Assembly (NCBI GenBank): GCA_023525715.1
Contig: CM042012.1
Coordinates: forward strand, 56,602,705 to 56,666,704
DNA from: Cichorium intybus
Taxonomy: Eukaryota; Streptophyta; Magnoliopsida; Asterales; Asteraceae
DNA: 64,000 nucleotides
Direction: 5' to 3'
Of the stretch, positions 1 to 11,100 are shown one piece after another. The first letter of the stretch is position 1. Every line of letters starts with the position of its first letter. A program made the position numbers and the translations under genes. Below the pieces are notes generated by a model. That model worked only from the letters and a program-made list of their open reading frames with translations, had not been told where the DNA came from and ran no database searches.

Positions 1-342
1 GGATCCTTTTCATACAACCAATCAACTTCCATTTCAAACTTTTTAAACGAGTCCACTCGTTTCTTGATTAAGTCTTGTTTCTGGGCCCTACAATTTCGAT
101 TTTATATCACATAACACATGGAACAATTTTTTTAGTTTGTCATCGTTTCGTTGTAGAAAATATTGCAATTTTTTTGTCTTATAAGAAGACCTGAACATTT
201 GACTTGAGCCAACTTGCCTTTTAGCCTAACACATCAATGGTTCTGAAACATCAATGGTTCTAGGAGTAATGCAACCTTAAATTAGTTTTTTTATTCTTAT
301 GCAAGCTACATTATACCATAAAACAAAACGAGACGTTGTTTC
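1..342. other. AT-rich flank, no gene seen
   Basis: The sequence is AT-rich, with stop codons in all frames and no recognisable domain. The window opens exactly on a BamHI site (GGATCC), which may be a clone boundary or chance. The last five bases, GTTTC at 338-342, are the left target-site duplication of the Copia element that follows. Confidence 0.6.
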
Positions 343-612
343 TGTTGGAAATTTCTGAATTATCCTATATATATATATACACGATGAGGTATAATAGGAG
401 TTATCTAGTTTTGTGGGTTGACGAATTAGATATTGATAATGATTGATGCTAGGATCCTAAATAGATGCAAGTTTGTTATGTATTGTATTCTATAAATATA
501 CATGCTAAGATATCGAGCTATGATATCAAGCGTGAACCAATTGAGTTTTTTGTGTTTTAGTTTTTTCTCAATAATAACCATTGTGTGTTTGGTTAGTTCT
601 TGTTTTGCTTTG
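343..612 (+). repeat. 5' LTR of outer Copia element
   Basis: It begins TGTTGGAAATT and matches 12318-12578 throughout, including a stretch CTATAAATATACATGC that can serve as a TATA region near 491. It differs from the right copy by a longer TATATA run and scattered substitutions. The exact 3' end is uncertain by a few bases because the two copies diverge at the terminus (TTGCTTTGA against TTGCTTAA). Confidence 0.85.
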
Positions 613-615
613 ATT

Positions 616-628
616 TGGTATCAAAGTC
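616..628 (+). other. Primer-binding site, outer Copia
   Basis: TGGTATCAAAGTC follows the 5' LTR directly. It resembles the initiator tRNA-Met complement TGGTATCAGAGC with substitutions. Confidence 0.6.
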
Positions 629-978
629 TTGTTGAAAAGAAGACATGGTGGAGAGAGATATGTTGGATTAGGTGTCTAAGCCATGACTAATAATTTGTAT
701 TTACCTAATTAATAGAAGCAAAGTCCATTTGGGTTGCCCTCATAGCTGGAGGTTTGGCAGAAAGTTCGGTAGAGAGAAATGTTGGTTTATTATGGGATTA
801 ATAAATCAATAGAAATTAAAAATATGGTTTGTTAATATATTAAAGTGATAATATATTAATTAGAAACTATGTTGATTGATTAATAATTAATCAGAAATTA
901 ATTGGATTAATTTCTGTGGCATTAATTAGATTAATCAGGAGGTCAGGGATTAAAGTCGTACAAATTCAATGGTTGAAT

Positions 979-1091
979 TGCGACGCGCGGCGCGCCAATG
1001 TAAAGGCCGCGACGCGCGTACATATTCGTACGAATTCAATAGTTGAATTGCGGCGCGCGGTGCGCAAACGATCTGGTCGTGGCGCGCGTAC
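979..1091 (+). promoter_or_regulatory. Quartet of CGCG-rich motifs upstream of LTR TATA box
   Basis: Four GC-rich blocks are arranged as two pairs: 980-996 and about 1004-1020, then 1050-1066 and about 1075-1091. The short gap within each pair is about 8-10 bp and the spacer between pairs is AT-rich, about 29 bp. The last block ends about 55 bp before the TATA box. The right LTR has the same layout at 7737-7849. A regulatory role is inferred from position only. Confidence 0.55.
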
Positions 1092-1145
1092 AGATAATCC
1101 GGAAAATGGGCTGCGGCTAGGGTTTCTAGCTTTGCCCTTTGGTTC

Positions 1146-1159
1146 CCTATAAATAGGGA
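1146..1159 (+). promoter_or_regulatory. LTR TATA box
   Basis: CCCTATAAATAGGG is a perfect plant TATA core embedded in a palindrome. It is repeated in the right LTR at about 7901-7918. Transcription would start roughly 30 bp downstream and define the R region. Confidence 0.7.
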
Positions 1160-1439
1160 ACCCTAGACCTCATTATCAGTTGCTCATTTCTATTATTCTC
1201 TCTGGAGTTTTCGTGACCACCCTCTGGCTCCCTGGGTGTGATCTCATTTGAGGCAAGACACTTGTGCTGCTTAGCTTCAAGATTAAAACTAAAGGTTAGT
1301 TTTTCTGATTTATTCTTTTAGTTAATTTTTGTTTGGCTTTTAGGAATTAGTTACATGTTCAAAGAAAGAAAACATAGATCTTTTCTAGGTTGCATGTGAA
1401 CTTAGGTTATTTAGTTCATGGTTGCAGAAAACCTTTCAG

Positions 1440-1452
1440 TGGTATCAGAGCT
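1440..1452 (+). other. Primer-binding site of nested element
   Basis: TGGTATCAGAGCT begins one base after the LTR end. This is the standard initiator tRNA-Met type site of plant LTR elements. Confidence 0.9.
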
Positions 1453-2850
1453 TTTTGGTTGTTTTCTTATTGAATGGCTGTAATAGTTTTCCTAATTAGG
1501 GTTTATTGTTTATAAATCTTTTGGGCCTGATTTCGATTTTAGGGTTTAGGGTTTTTTTGAAACCCTAGCCCCTCCCCCCTTCTTTTTCGATTTTCCTGGT
1601 TAGGGTTTTAGGAGGTTTTCTATTTTTGGTAACTTTAATTGGTTAATTAAATGGATAACCTTAAACCCAGTTTGTTTGAATTCGATAATTAGGGGTTTAA
1701 GATAGGTTTAAATTGATTTGATTAATTTGGAAAAACCTATCTACATTTGAATTAATTTAATTAATTGTTTAATTAAAAGATAATTCAAGGGATTTAATTT
1801 AATGGTTAAATTTCGAAAATTAAAGGATAAATCCTAAAATATTTTAAAAGGTTTAAAATATCTAGATTTAATTAATTTAATTAATAGTTTAATTAAAAGA
1901 TAAATTAAATCAAATTAAAGGTTTAATTTAATTTGAAATTTAATAGTTAAATTTCAGGAAATTAAAAGATAAACCAGGAATATTTTAAAAGATTTAAAAT
2001 ACATCTTATATATATTATTAAAGGTTAATACTATATGTATAAGATAAATTGGTTAGTCAAATCATTAGTAGGCCTCATTCACGAAGCTGGTCTATAAAGT
2101 GGGTATAAGGAGACTGCCTATAAAATGGCGGTCTAATGGGTGTTCACTATCACCCACCGCTCGCCTGATCAGTGGAGGGTCGTTAGCCGAACAGTTTTGA
2201 TAGGACCGCTTAATCATTAAAAGTATAATGATCAAAGTACTAGAACCGGTACAAGAATTCCCAATCTAGTTACTTTAGAAAAAATGTGAATTTGATGCTA
2301 ACCCATGAAATTGCACATTGCACTTTATGAAACGTTGGTGGAGCGTGTGTGGGTTACCGGTACACCAATGGGGGTTCATAAAGAGTGGTAATGGGTTTCT
2401 CGGGTGTTATCATTGTTGATGGAGTGTGTGTGGTTAACCGGCACATCAATTTGAGATGATAATGGACCCCGAGAGTACCAAGCTAATTTGCATGGTTATT
2501 CACACCCGGTTTGTGATCCTCGGCATCCCAGTCACAAACGGTGGGGCATATCCGAGATTAAACATGCCATTGAACAGTTCAATGAATCTCACAGATCTAG
2601 GAATTTCATAAGACTGAAATTGATAAAAGTTATCTACCTTAATGACCACTGTGTTGTGACTACGGCATCCCTCTTCACAGCATAGTTGGGGTATTTTGGA
2701 TCCTAGCCTTGTTAAATAATGTATATTGGGTAATTATTTAAAAGGATGAATTAAACGAATAAATTCAAATTTTATATATGTCTGAAGAAAGTATCATTCT
2801 CCTCCTTCCCCTCCTTCACCCATTTCTGAGAGCTTCAGAAAGCACCTGTT
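1453..2850 (+). other. AT-rich leader of nested element, no gene
   Basis: There is no usable ORF. Between about 1620 and 2040 the sequence is low-complexity, with repeated TTTAATTAATT/AATTAAAAGATAA blocks. From 2050 it becomes more complex and contains two copies of a module beginning GGAG(C/T)GTGTGTGG (about 2340 and 2420). Confidence 0.6.
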
Positions 2851-2854
2851 TAGT

Positions 2855-3250
2855 ATGGTAAGGCTGACTGGCCTGAACTATGTGATATGGTTTTGCAATT
2901 AGAGAATAGTTCTTAGTTTTGCTGGCAAACCATATCCGACTGAGTGTCCGCTCCCAAACATGGCATCACACAGCAGCTTGTGATGAGCATGACTCCTTGA
3001 CTATTGAGTCCAAGGAAGTTCGTTGCCTTATGCTATTGATCATTGACCCCGAGTTCCGTAGGGATTTAGAATTCCTGGGGTCTGATAAGTTAGCACAACT
3101 AGTTCAGGAAAGGTTCCGTGAACTGGTTGAATAAAGGGAACGAACTAGGATCTTCAAAGAGCTTGAAATTGCAAGCTAGAAGGAAGTAGCACCAGTTTGC
3201 ATGTACCCGAGATTGAGGGATACATAGGCGAACAGTATAAAACTGTTTTC
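2855..3250 (+). pseudogene. Copia gag fossil
   Basis: Scattered over two frames, the translated sequence resembles the N-terminal gag of Tork/SIRE-type Copia elements: a LTGLNY block near 2865, then an EVRCLMLLIIDPEFRRDLEF stretch (about 3018-3077) matching the family's conserved 'VACVMLAsM.PELQ..LE' region. A GYIGEQYK-like block lies downstream. It is riddled with stops and indels. It was identified by eye from family resemblance, so certainty is moderate. Confidence 0.5.
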
Positions 3251-3569
3251 CCTTTGGGATCGGGAGTTAAGCATTAGCTCAACTCGCTGATCTGTTCATC
3301 CAGATGAACAGAAAGGGTAACCGGATAAGACAATCGTGGAAATGCATTCAATGTCGACTCTGTATGAATCGTTCATGGAGAAGCATAGTTCCATTAATTC
3401 AGCTGCTTCAGGATTGAGTCCAGTATTAAGGTGCATCAAGAAATGATCCAAATCGTCTGGACCGATTGTTCGATGTTTCAAACTGGGAATCCACAAGGTG
3501 GGACACAGTCACGGAAAGATTGGAAAAATGCTCCAAAGCCAAACCGTTTGGTAAACTCATAAATATCTT

Positions 3570-3717
3570 AGAATTCAAAACACCTGATCCTCATTTCCTT
3601 GATACAGGATGTGTTTCACACATTTGCTCTGTATGCACGAAATCTGGAGGATGCGGGATGGTGTCGCACAGGAGCATATTCGGATTGGATCTGGAGCTCG
3701 TGCGGTTTTTGAGTTAA
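3570..3717 (+). pseudogene. Copia protease fossil
   Basis: The frame at 3466-3717 contains FLDTGCVSHIC, which resembles the retropepsin active-site region (IDTGCGSHIC) of Tork-type Copia elements. It is followed by a decayed equivalent of the basic segment. No integrase, RT or RNase H could be recognised further down to 7417. Confidence 0.5.
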
Positions 3718-3719
3718 GC

Positions 3720-6700
3720 TAGATATTTGTTCTTGTTATTAGTTTATAGATACATACGACATGGATTCGCATAGTACATTGTTCTGAGGATGATTCTGGT
3801 TTAATGAAATATTTATTTTTTGAAACATGATTGTTTTAATTGTCCTCGAAATGTTGTGTGAATGTGTCGATGACGTAAATGGTAATAACTTGAATGTTGA
3901 TACATCCAATGGGATTGGATTTGAAAATTGTGTTCTTTATGATTGTTAAAGTGAATTTTATGAGAATCACTTCAACCAAAGGTCCAGTTGGATAGGACTT
4001 TGGAATCATTTGACTTAGAGTCACATGATGAATTGAGTGCTTAATAAAATTAATTGTGGCAAGAAAGGAATCGCCCAAAGATCCAATGGATAGGATTTTG
4101 GAATCAGTTGACTTGGAGTCAGGTGATGATTGCATGTCTTGAACAATATTAACAAAGTCATAAATTTACATGGAACTGTAAAGGTATTAAGATTTTGAGC
4201 AACAGACACATAAGTTACTGTGTATTGCTCGAATCTTCGAACAAAACACGATTAGTTATGCTTCATGATATTTGCCAAATGGTTTGACAAATATGGCTTC
4301 GTTTATCGGAATAAGCGATTGATTGGAACCTTGAAGTGTTCAAGGATTTCAAAGGAAGTATAAGATCAACAGAACCTGAGTGACAACATAGACTGAGAAA
4401 ATGTTTCACAGTTTATCCTCTTCTAAGAACACTAATGGTTATAATGTGTCTTAGGGAAGATGATGGAGCATTGATCGAAATAGTTTTGATCCTCGGTGTA
4501 TAAGATACACTGGATACATTTCCGACTAATATTTCAATGAATTGAATATTCAACCAGTCAGACCGCAGAAGCCATATTCCGACCATATCTTAGACTAAGT
4601 AGGTTATGTTGACACTGTCTGAAATGTAAAGCTGGGATCGTCCCACTAGTACATAGAAAGTCCAGGGTCATGTAGCATTCGTCTGAATCTCATGATAAGC
4701 CTGAAACTGATCAGCAATGTCGTTTCATTGGCCACTCCAGTTATCCTTTGGAAGAAGAGTACTTTTAGAAAGAACTCAAGTTCTAAGGAAACAGTGGGAG
4801 TAAGAATAATTCTGAATGAGTTCAGGGATTAGCCAAGTGAAAGAACCCTTAGTCACCACTGGGACTTGACCAGGAATTAGATTCCTGTTAAACCTGACAT
4901 ACCCTCTCTTCTCTTGACCAGTAGTTATTGTCACTGTCATAAGGAGTTATGATTTGGGTGATATACCGGGTAGTGGTAAGACACTAAAGATGGTACGGAT
5001 AAGTAATCCGACTGCTGGAAGCATTGGTGAGCCCAGTTGCTGCCAAATAAGATAACCTTACTGCGAGACACAGTCTATGTGACAGTTTAATTGATCTTTA
5101 CAACTGGTCTAGGAACCAGTGGGAGTAATTGAATCATCAAAAGAAGGGAACATAGAAATGTACTTACAGAACATCTGGTTGAATGAGTCATCACTTGGAG
5201 TCAAGCAACTGATTCTGAGAGAAGCACTCTCAATAGAAGATGTAATCCGAGAGGATTCTGCGTGGCATAGTGTGAGTCGTTAGTGGAGCGTGTGTGGTTT
5301 ACCGGCACACTAATAGGGACTCACATAGAGCATGCCATTACAAAAGGTACATGGCCCCGGGATTCGTCCCATGGGCATCTCGTAAGAAAGGATATTCGGA
5401 TTCTCAAAATAGGCCAAAAGGTTTGGATTTTGTGAATAGTCTGAAAGATTTCCTTTAATATGTCGGAAATGTTTGGATTTCGGTTTCGCAAAATGTGCCA
5501 TAAGTTCTGGATTTTGTGAATAGTCCGAAAGAGTCATATGACGGTGTCAAAGCCAGTGGGAGTATCCTTGTTATCTGCTATCATTGTATGTGGGTTACAT
5601 ACTGGTTCTAGGAAACGTCTCTTATCATTACAAAGTGTAATGACTTGGTGTTAAGAAACGGTTCGCTATGAAAAAACTTTAAGAGATACAACATACCCAG
5701 GTGGTTGTGAACATCTATTAGATAGATCAGAACTCTGCCAATATGATCTTGATGAGATTCAAGATGCATAACCCCAGGAATGGAGTTTCCTGTCATTGCA
5801 AAGTGTAATGAATTGGCATAAAAGAAACAAAGAAGGTGCAGCATGCTCACGTAGTTCATAGACATCTATCAGATAGATGAGACTGACAGTATTGACTTAG
5901 CGGTTGGGAATATGATCTTGATGGGATTCAAGATGCATAAGAAAGAGTCCCTGAAAGTAAATGGTTTCTGGAAATCATGACACAAGGATTATTGGTAATC
6001 TTAGGATTCCGAAAGGGCTTGGAATGAGATTACATCAGGTTCCTCGAACCTCTTGGACAAATCAGAAGTGTTATGAATATATCCTGATGACTTAATGCTT
6101 AGAGCATTGTAAGTTGGATTCAGGATATTGCCTGGCTGAGAATACTGAATGGATTTTTTGAACAGACGTGAGAAATCATTGGGAAATGATTAGGGTGATA
6201 GATTTGAAAGGGTTTTCAAATCAGTAATTGGTTACACCAGGACGTGGTGCTATAGGACTTCATGGTTAAAGAATTTCGTTGGTTTCTGGTGGAGCGCGTG
6301 TGGTTCACCGGCACATCATGACACCTCGAAATTGTCTTAAGGTATAGTCATGTAGACTAAAGACCCGAGAACCATGGGCAGTCACGGTACACATCTCCAA
6401 AATGGAGTTGTGAGAGAGAATGACAAAATGACAAATTGAGATATCATCGGAAGAGTATCCGATAGGATCATCTGCAATAAAGTGTATAAGTGTTAGACAC
6501 TTGGATACATAGAAAGAGTGAAAAGGTCATAGACATAGATATAAAAGGCTTGAATTGAAAGTTTAAAAAAGAATAAGAAATCGATAATAGTTATGATAAA
6601 TCCGACTTGGTAATTACCTCGTGGAGACTTGGTAATAAGCAGGAGTAGCTGCCAGTCAGATTTTATGTTTCGCTTTTGCATGTTTTACTTCCTGAATAAT

Positions 6701-7417
6701 TGGATTATTCAAATATCCACAGTCGTTCATACTCTTAGGGAGTAAGTATGAAGGAAGACCGTCATGAATTGGTTTGTAGATTGTCTAAGGAGTTAGACAT
6801 AGCAATAAGATTGCTGCAACGTTCATGAGTACTTGGAAATGGAGATTTGAGTATTGGATAAACCCGCGCTCAATGGATTGCTTCATGGATTATATCACGA
6901 GCAATGTTGAGACGATAATATCTTATGGTCTTAAAGTGGAGAGATATGAGTTATAATTTGCAAGGCGGTTGTTCATTGATAGTACGAAAACGCATCGGTA
7001 ACTCGGTGTTATAAAACGTGCTGTTGTGAGTGATTTGTCGGGTAAAAGATATAACATATTAGTCGAAGCTTATTCGTCCCTTGACCCAGACGGGAAGTAG
7101 ATATCTGTTGGCCACTCGATGATTTTGAAGTTGACTGAAGTGCTGGCCAGCCAGGACTGAATTGATTCGTTTAATTAGAAGTCTAAAAGTCATAAGCAAA
7201 ATCGGAAATCGGGAAACAGTGTGTCAGACAGAGATTGATCTCAATCCATGTCTCATGTCTGAAAATATCTTGTTGGACGGAGGATCATCTGATTACTTAT
7301 TTATGGACAGAACTGACTAGGTCAGAGTTCGGCAGCAGTTTCTAGGAAGCTGCAGGTTGCTGATTAATCAGAGGTTAAATTGGTAATTATAGTCATAGAC
7401 TTATCCAAGTAGGAGAC
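3720..7417 (+). other. Non-coding remainder of nested element with short tandem duplications
   Basis: No domain is recognisable. Pairs of imperfect direct repeats are visible: about 3960-4040 and 4075-4140 (GGATAGGA.TTTGGAATCA, each with a TGACTT(A/G)GAGTCA palindrome); 5407-5449 and 5491-5533 (GGATTTTGTGAATAGTC); 5618-5770 and 5789-5941 (CAAAGTGTAATGA...GATAGAT...ATATGATCTTGATG). A weak purine run AAGTAGGAGA at about 7408 precedes the 3' LTR and may be the polypurine tract. Confidence 0.55.
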
Positions 7418-8195
7418 TGTTGGATTAGGTGTCTAAGCCATGACTAATAATTTGTATTTACCTAATTAATAGAAGCAAAGTCCATTTGGGTTGCCCTCAC
7501 AGCTGGAGGTTTGGCAGAAAGTTCGGTAGAGAGAAAGGTTGGTTTATTATGGGATTAATAAATCAATAGAAAATAAAAATATGGTTTGTTAATATATTAA
7601 AGTGATAATATATTAATTAGAAACTATGTTGATTGATTAATAATTAATCAGAAATTAATTGGATTAATTTCTGTGGCATTAATTAGATTAATCAGGAGGT
7701 CAGGGATTAAAGTCGTACAAATTCAATAGTTGAATTGCGGCGCGCGGCGCGCCAATGTAAAGGCCGCGACGCGCGTACATATTCGTACGAATTCAATAGT
7801 TGAATTGCGGCGCGCGGCGCACAAACGATCTGGCCGCGGCGTGCGTACAGATAATCCGGAAAATGGGCTGCGGCTAGGGTTTCTAGCTTTGCCCTTTGGT
7901 TCCCTATAAATAGGGAACCCTAGACCTCATTATCAGTTGCTCATTACTATTATTCTCTCTGGAGTTTTCGTGACCACCCTCTGGCTCCCTGGGTGTGATC
8001 TCATTTGAGGCAGGACACTTGTGTTGCTTAGCTTCAAGATTAAAACTAAAGGTTAGTTTTTCTGATTTAATCTTTTAGTTAATTTTTGTTTGGCCTTTAG
8101 GAATTAGTTACATGTTCAAAGAAAGAAAACATAGATCTTTTCTAGGTTGCATGTGAACTTAGGTTATTTAGTTCATGGTTGCAGAAAACCTTTCA
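7418..8195 (+). repeat. 3' LTR of nested element
   Basis: It has the same length (778 bp) and features as the left LTR, including the CGCG cassette at 7737-7849 and the TATA box. Many of the differences from the left copy fall in the cassette and are C/T or G/A changes at CpG. AGATA at 8196-8200 is the right target-site duplication. Confidence 0.93.
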
Positions 8196-11100
8196 AGATA
8201 CGCCGTCGTCTTCTGGTCCAGGGGGAAGCGATAAAGGAACGTCTTTTTCGTTTCAAGTACCAATGTTAAATGCAACGAATTATACTGTGTAGGCAATTCG
8301 CATGAAAGTGATATCAGGTGTGGGATGTCACAGATTCGGGAGAGAATGATCCAAAGAAGAATAATGTTGCTATTGTCATGATCTTCCAGGCGATACCTGT
8401 TGATCTTATTTTACAAGTTGGGATGATGGATACGGCAAAAGAAATTTGGGACGCCATAAAAACTCGTAATCTGGGTGCGGACAGGGTGCGGGAGGCTAGA
8501 TTGCAAACCCTAATTACTGAGTTTGACAATCTTAAGATGAAGGCGTCGGCTACAATTGATGAATATGCGAGCCAACTTTCGGGTATAGCGTCTAAATCAT
8601 CTTCTCTTGGGGAAACGATTGATGAAAAGAAGATGGTTAAAAAATTTCTACCAAGTTTGCCAAGAAGATTCATCCACATAGTTGCTTCTATAGAGCAAAT
8701 CTTAGACCTTGGGTCGGTTGGGTTTGAAGACGTCGTTGGAAGGCTGAAGGCATAAGAAGAAAGGACCCGTGATGACTCTCAAACCGTTGATCAAGGCAAA
8801 CTCCTGTTCAACAAATCTGTGTCGTCATCGCGGAACAATAAGTCCAATCGGGGGAAGGGTAAAGGCGGTGGACGGGGTCGTGGAAGTAGGAATAATAACG
8901 GGACAACTCAACAACAAAACCGGTCATCGAATTCAGCCAGTGGTGAAACTGAAAAGATAAAGGGTAAAGCGAAAGATCACTCAAAAGTCCAATGTTATCT
9001 GTGTGATAAATTCGGACACTTCGCTAATCATTGTCCGGAATGTAAGGTCAAACAACAAGAGGTTAATCTCGGTGAAGTTGATGAGCTAGATCCGGCGGTA
9101 TTCATGGCGGAAACCATATTCGAAACTGTGTTGTTAAACGAGGCTGCAGTAATTCCATCAAGATACTCACAAATGGGTGACAATGAGGTTTGGTACCTTG
9201 ACAATGGAGCAAGCAATCACATGAGTGGTAATCGCTCTTACTTCAGCAAAATAAATACTCGAATAGGAGGTAGGGTTCGGTTTGGTGATAATTCATATGT
9301 TGAGATTTGCGGAAAAGGTTCGGTATTGTTCGAAAGACGTGGAGGTAGGCAAAAGCTTTTAACTGATGTGTACTTTATTCCCGATTTAAAGACAAACATT
9401 ATCAGTGTAGGGCAGGCAACAGAGTGTGGTTGTGAAGTTAGCATGAAGGGTGAATACTTATGCTTGTATGATAATACAAACACATTACTGTTCAAGGTGA
9501 AGAGGTCAGTTAATCATTTGTATAATACTCAGATTGCTATTGGGAAACCTGTATGCTTGCATGGTAGGTAAGATGACGTTGAGTGGCTTTGGCATGCAAG
9601 GCTCGGCCACGTGAACTTTCAAACGTTAACATCGATGTCAAAAAAGGAGACAGTAAATGGTCTACCTAAAGTCAGCAGTTCAAACAAGATATGTGAATCT
9701 TGCTTAGTATGAAAACCCTCTCGGAGTTCTTTTCCGAAGGATTCACAGTTTCGGGCAAAACGAACGTTAGAGCTAATTCATGGTGACTTGTGTGGGCCTA
9801 TATCACCTCCTACAATGGGAGGAAATAGATATATTTTCGTAATAATAGATGACTTCTCGAGGTTTATGTGGAGTTATTTGTTAAAAGAAAAAAGTGATGC
9901 ATTGTCTTTCTTTAAAACTTTTGTGCTTAAAGATGAGAAGGAAACAGGTAATTCGGTAAAAACGTTAAGGACAGATCATGGTGGTGAGTTTACATCCCAA
10001 GATTTTAATAGTCTATGTGATAGCCATGGTATGATGAGGCACCTTACGACACCATATACACCGCAGCAGAACGGGGTGGTTGAGAGAAGAAATTGCACCC
10101 TTCTTGAGATGACATGAAGTTTGATGAAGGCAACACAGGTACCGAATTATTGTTGGGGTGAAGCTGTGAGACATGCATCATATATCATCAACAAGATTAC
10201 CACAAAGGCCTTGTCTGATACAACACACTACGAAAGCTATTTTGGACGAAAACCCAACATTGAACACCTTCGGGTTTTCGGTTGTATAGCATATGCCAAA
10301 GTATTGGGTCCAAACTTAAAAAAGCTGGATGATAGATCAAAAAAATTAGTCTACTTTGGGTCGGAGCCGGGGTCCAAGGCGTACAGACTATTTGATCCAT
10401 CTACCAGAAAGTTAATCGTATCTCGAGACGTCGTCTTTGATGAGAAGGTCACTTGGGTTTGGAGTTGTGGGCTAGAAGACGAGTTGAGGCCTGGAATGTT
10501 TTGGGTCCAATGGGAAACGATCGTAGACACTGGAGCAGGGCCTGTTATGGGTGATTTAAACCAAAACGAGGATCGGCATGAAGAGGACGCTAATCACAGA
10601 GATCCTGATAATATAGTTCATGAGCCGCAAGTTGACGATGAGGTCAATAACGAATAACTAAGGCGTTTGTCAAGGAAGATTCAGCGACCAAGACGGTTTG
10701 ATGATTATGTTGTCAATTTATTTATTGAAGATCATTTTCTTTTCTTATCAATGAATGAAGACGAACCAGCTAGCTTCTTGGAAGCGGTGAAAAACACTTG
10801 GTGGGTAAAAGCAATGGAGGAAGAAATTGACTCCATTATGAAGAATAAGACATGGAGACTTGTTAAAAGACCGTCGGCTGTGATTGTGATAGGTCTAAAA
10901 TGGGTGTTTAAAATCAAACGTGATGCTAGTGGGGCAATAAGCAAGTATAAGGCAAGGTTAGTTGCAAAAGGATACTTGCAACAAACGGGTGTTGATTTTG
11001 ATGAAGTTTTTGTGTCGGTGGCTCGCATTGAAACGGTGAGGATCATGTTAGCTCTAGCGGTATCAAAAGGATGGGAGATCCACCATCTTGATGTAAAGTC

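Larger units (their letters stand above)
661..1438 (+). repeat. 5' LTR of nested element
   Basis: It carries a GC-rich motif cassette (979-1091) in otherwise AT-rich sequence, a TATA box in CCCTATAAATAGGG at about 1146-1159, and a 3' end running into the primer-binding site. The cassette lies inside a two-unit tandem repeat of about 75 bp, each unit beginning with the shared TCAAT..TTGAATTGCG block. Confidence 0.93.
2334..6326 (+). repeat. Four dispersed copies of a GTGTGTGG...ACCGGCACA module
   Basis: Copies lie at about 2334-2368, 2414-2450, 5281-5314 and 6287-6320. Each reads TGGAG(C/T)G(T/C)GTGTGG followed within a few bases by an ACCGG(C/T)ACA block. A CCCGAGA or CCCGGGA-like string follows some tens of bases later in at least three copies. 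The flanking sequence is otherwise unrelated, so these are not simple tandem repeats. The TGTG...CACA ends make each copy a weak inverted repeat. Confidence 0.6.
661..8195 (+). mobile_element. Nested LTR element with decayed, mostly non-coding interior (non-autonomous Copia derivative)
   Basis: LTRs of 778 bp (661-1438 and 7418-8195) start TGTTGGATTAGG and end CTTTCA. They are flanked by exact 5-bp duplications AGATA (656-660 and 8196-8200) inside the outer Copia gag. A Met-type primer-binding site lies at 1440. About 15 differences are visible by eye between the LTRs (roughly 98% identity), so insertion was recent. Yet the 5979-bp interior has no intact ORF, only short fossils resembling Copia gag and protease, plus short tandem duplications. 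This fits a large non-autonomous derivative mobilised by proteins of a relative. A related fragment lies at 63577-64000. Confidence 0.9.

Noticed and set aside
8314..8679. 121-codon minus-strand frame opposite Copia gag
   Set aside because: Antisense shadow of the gag domain, which has clear family motifs on the plus strand.
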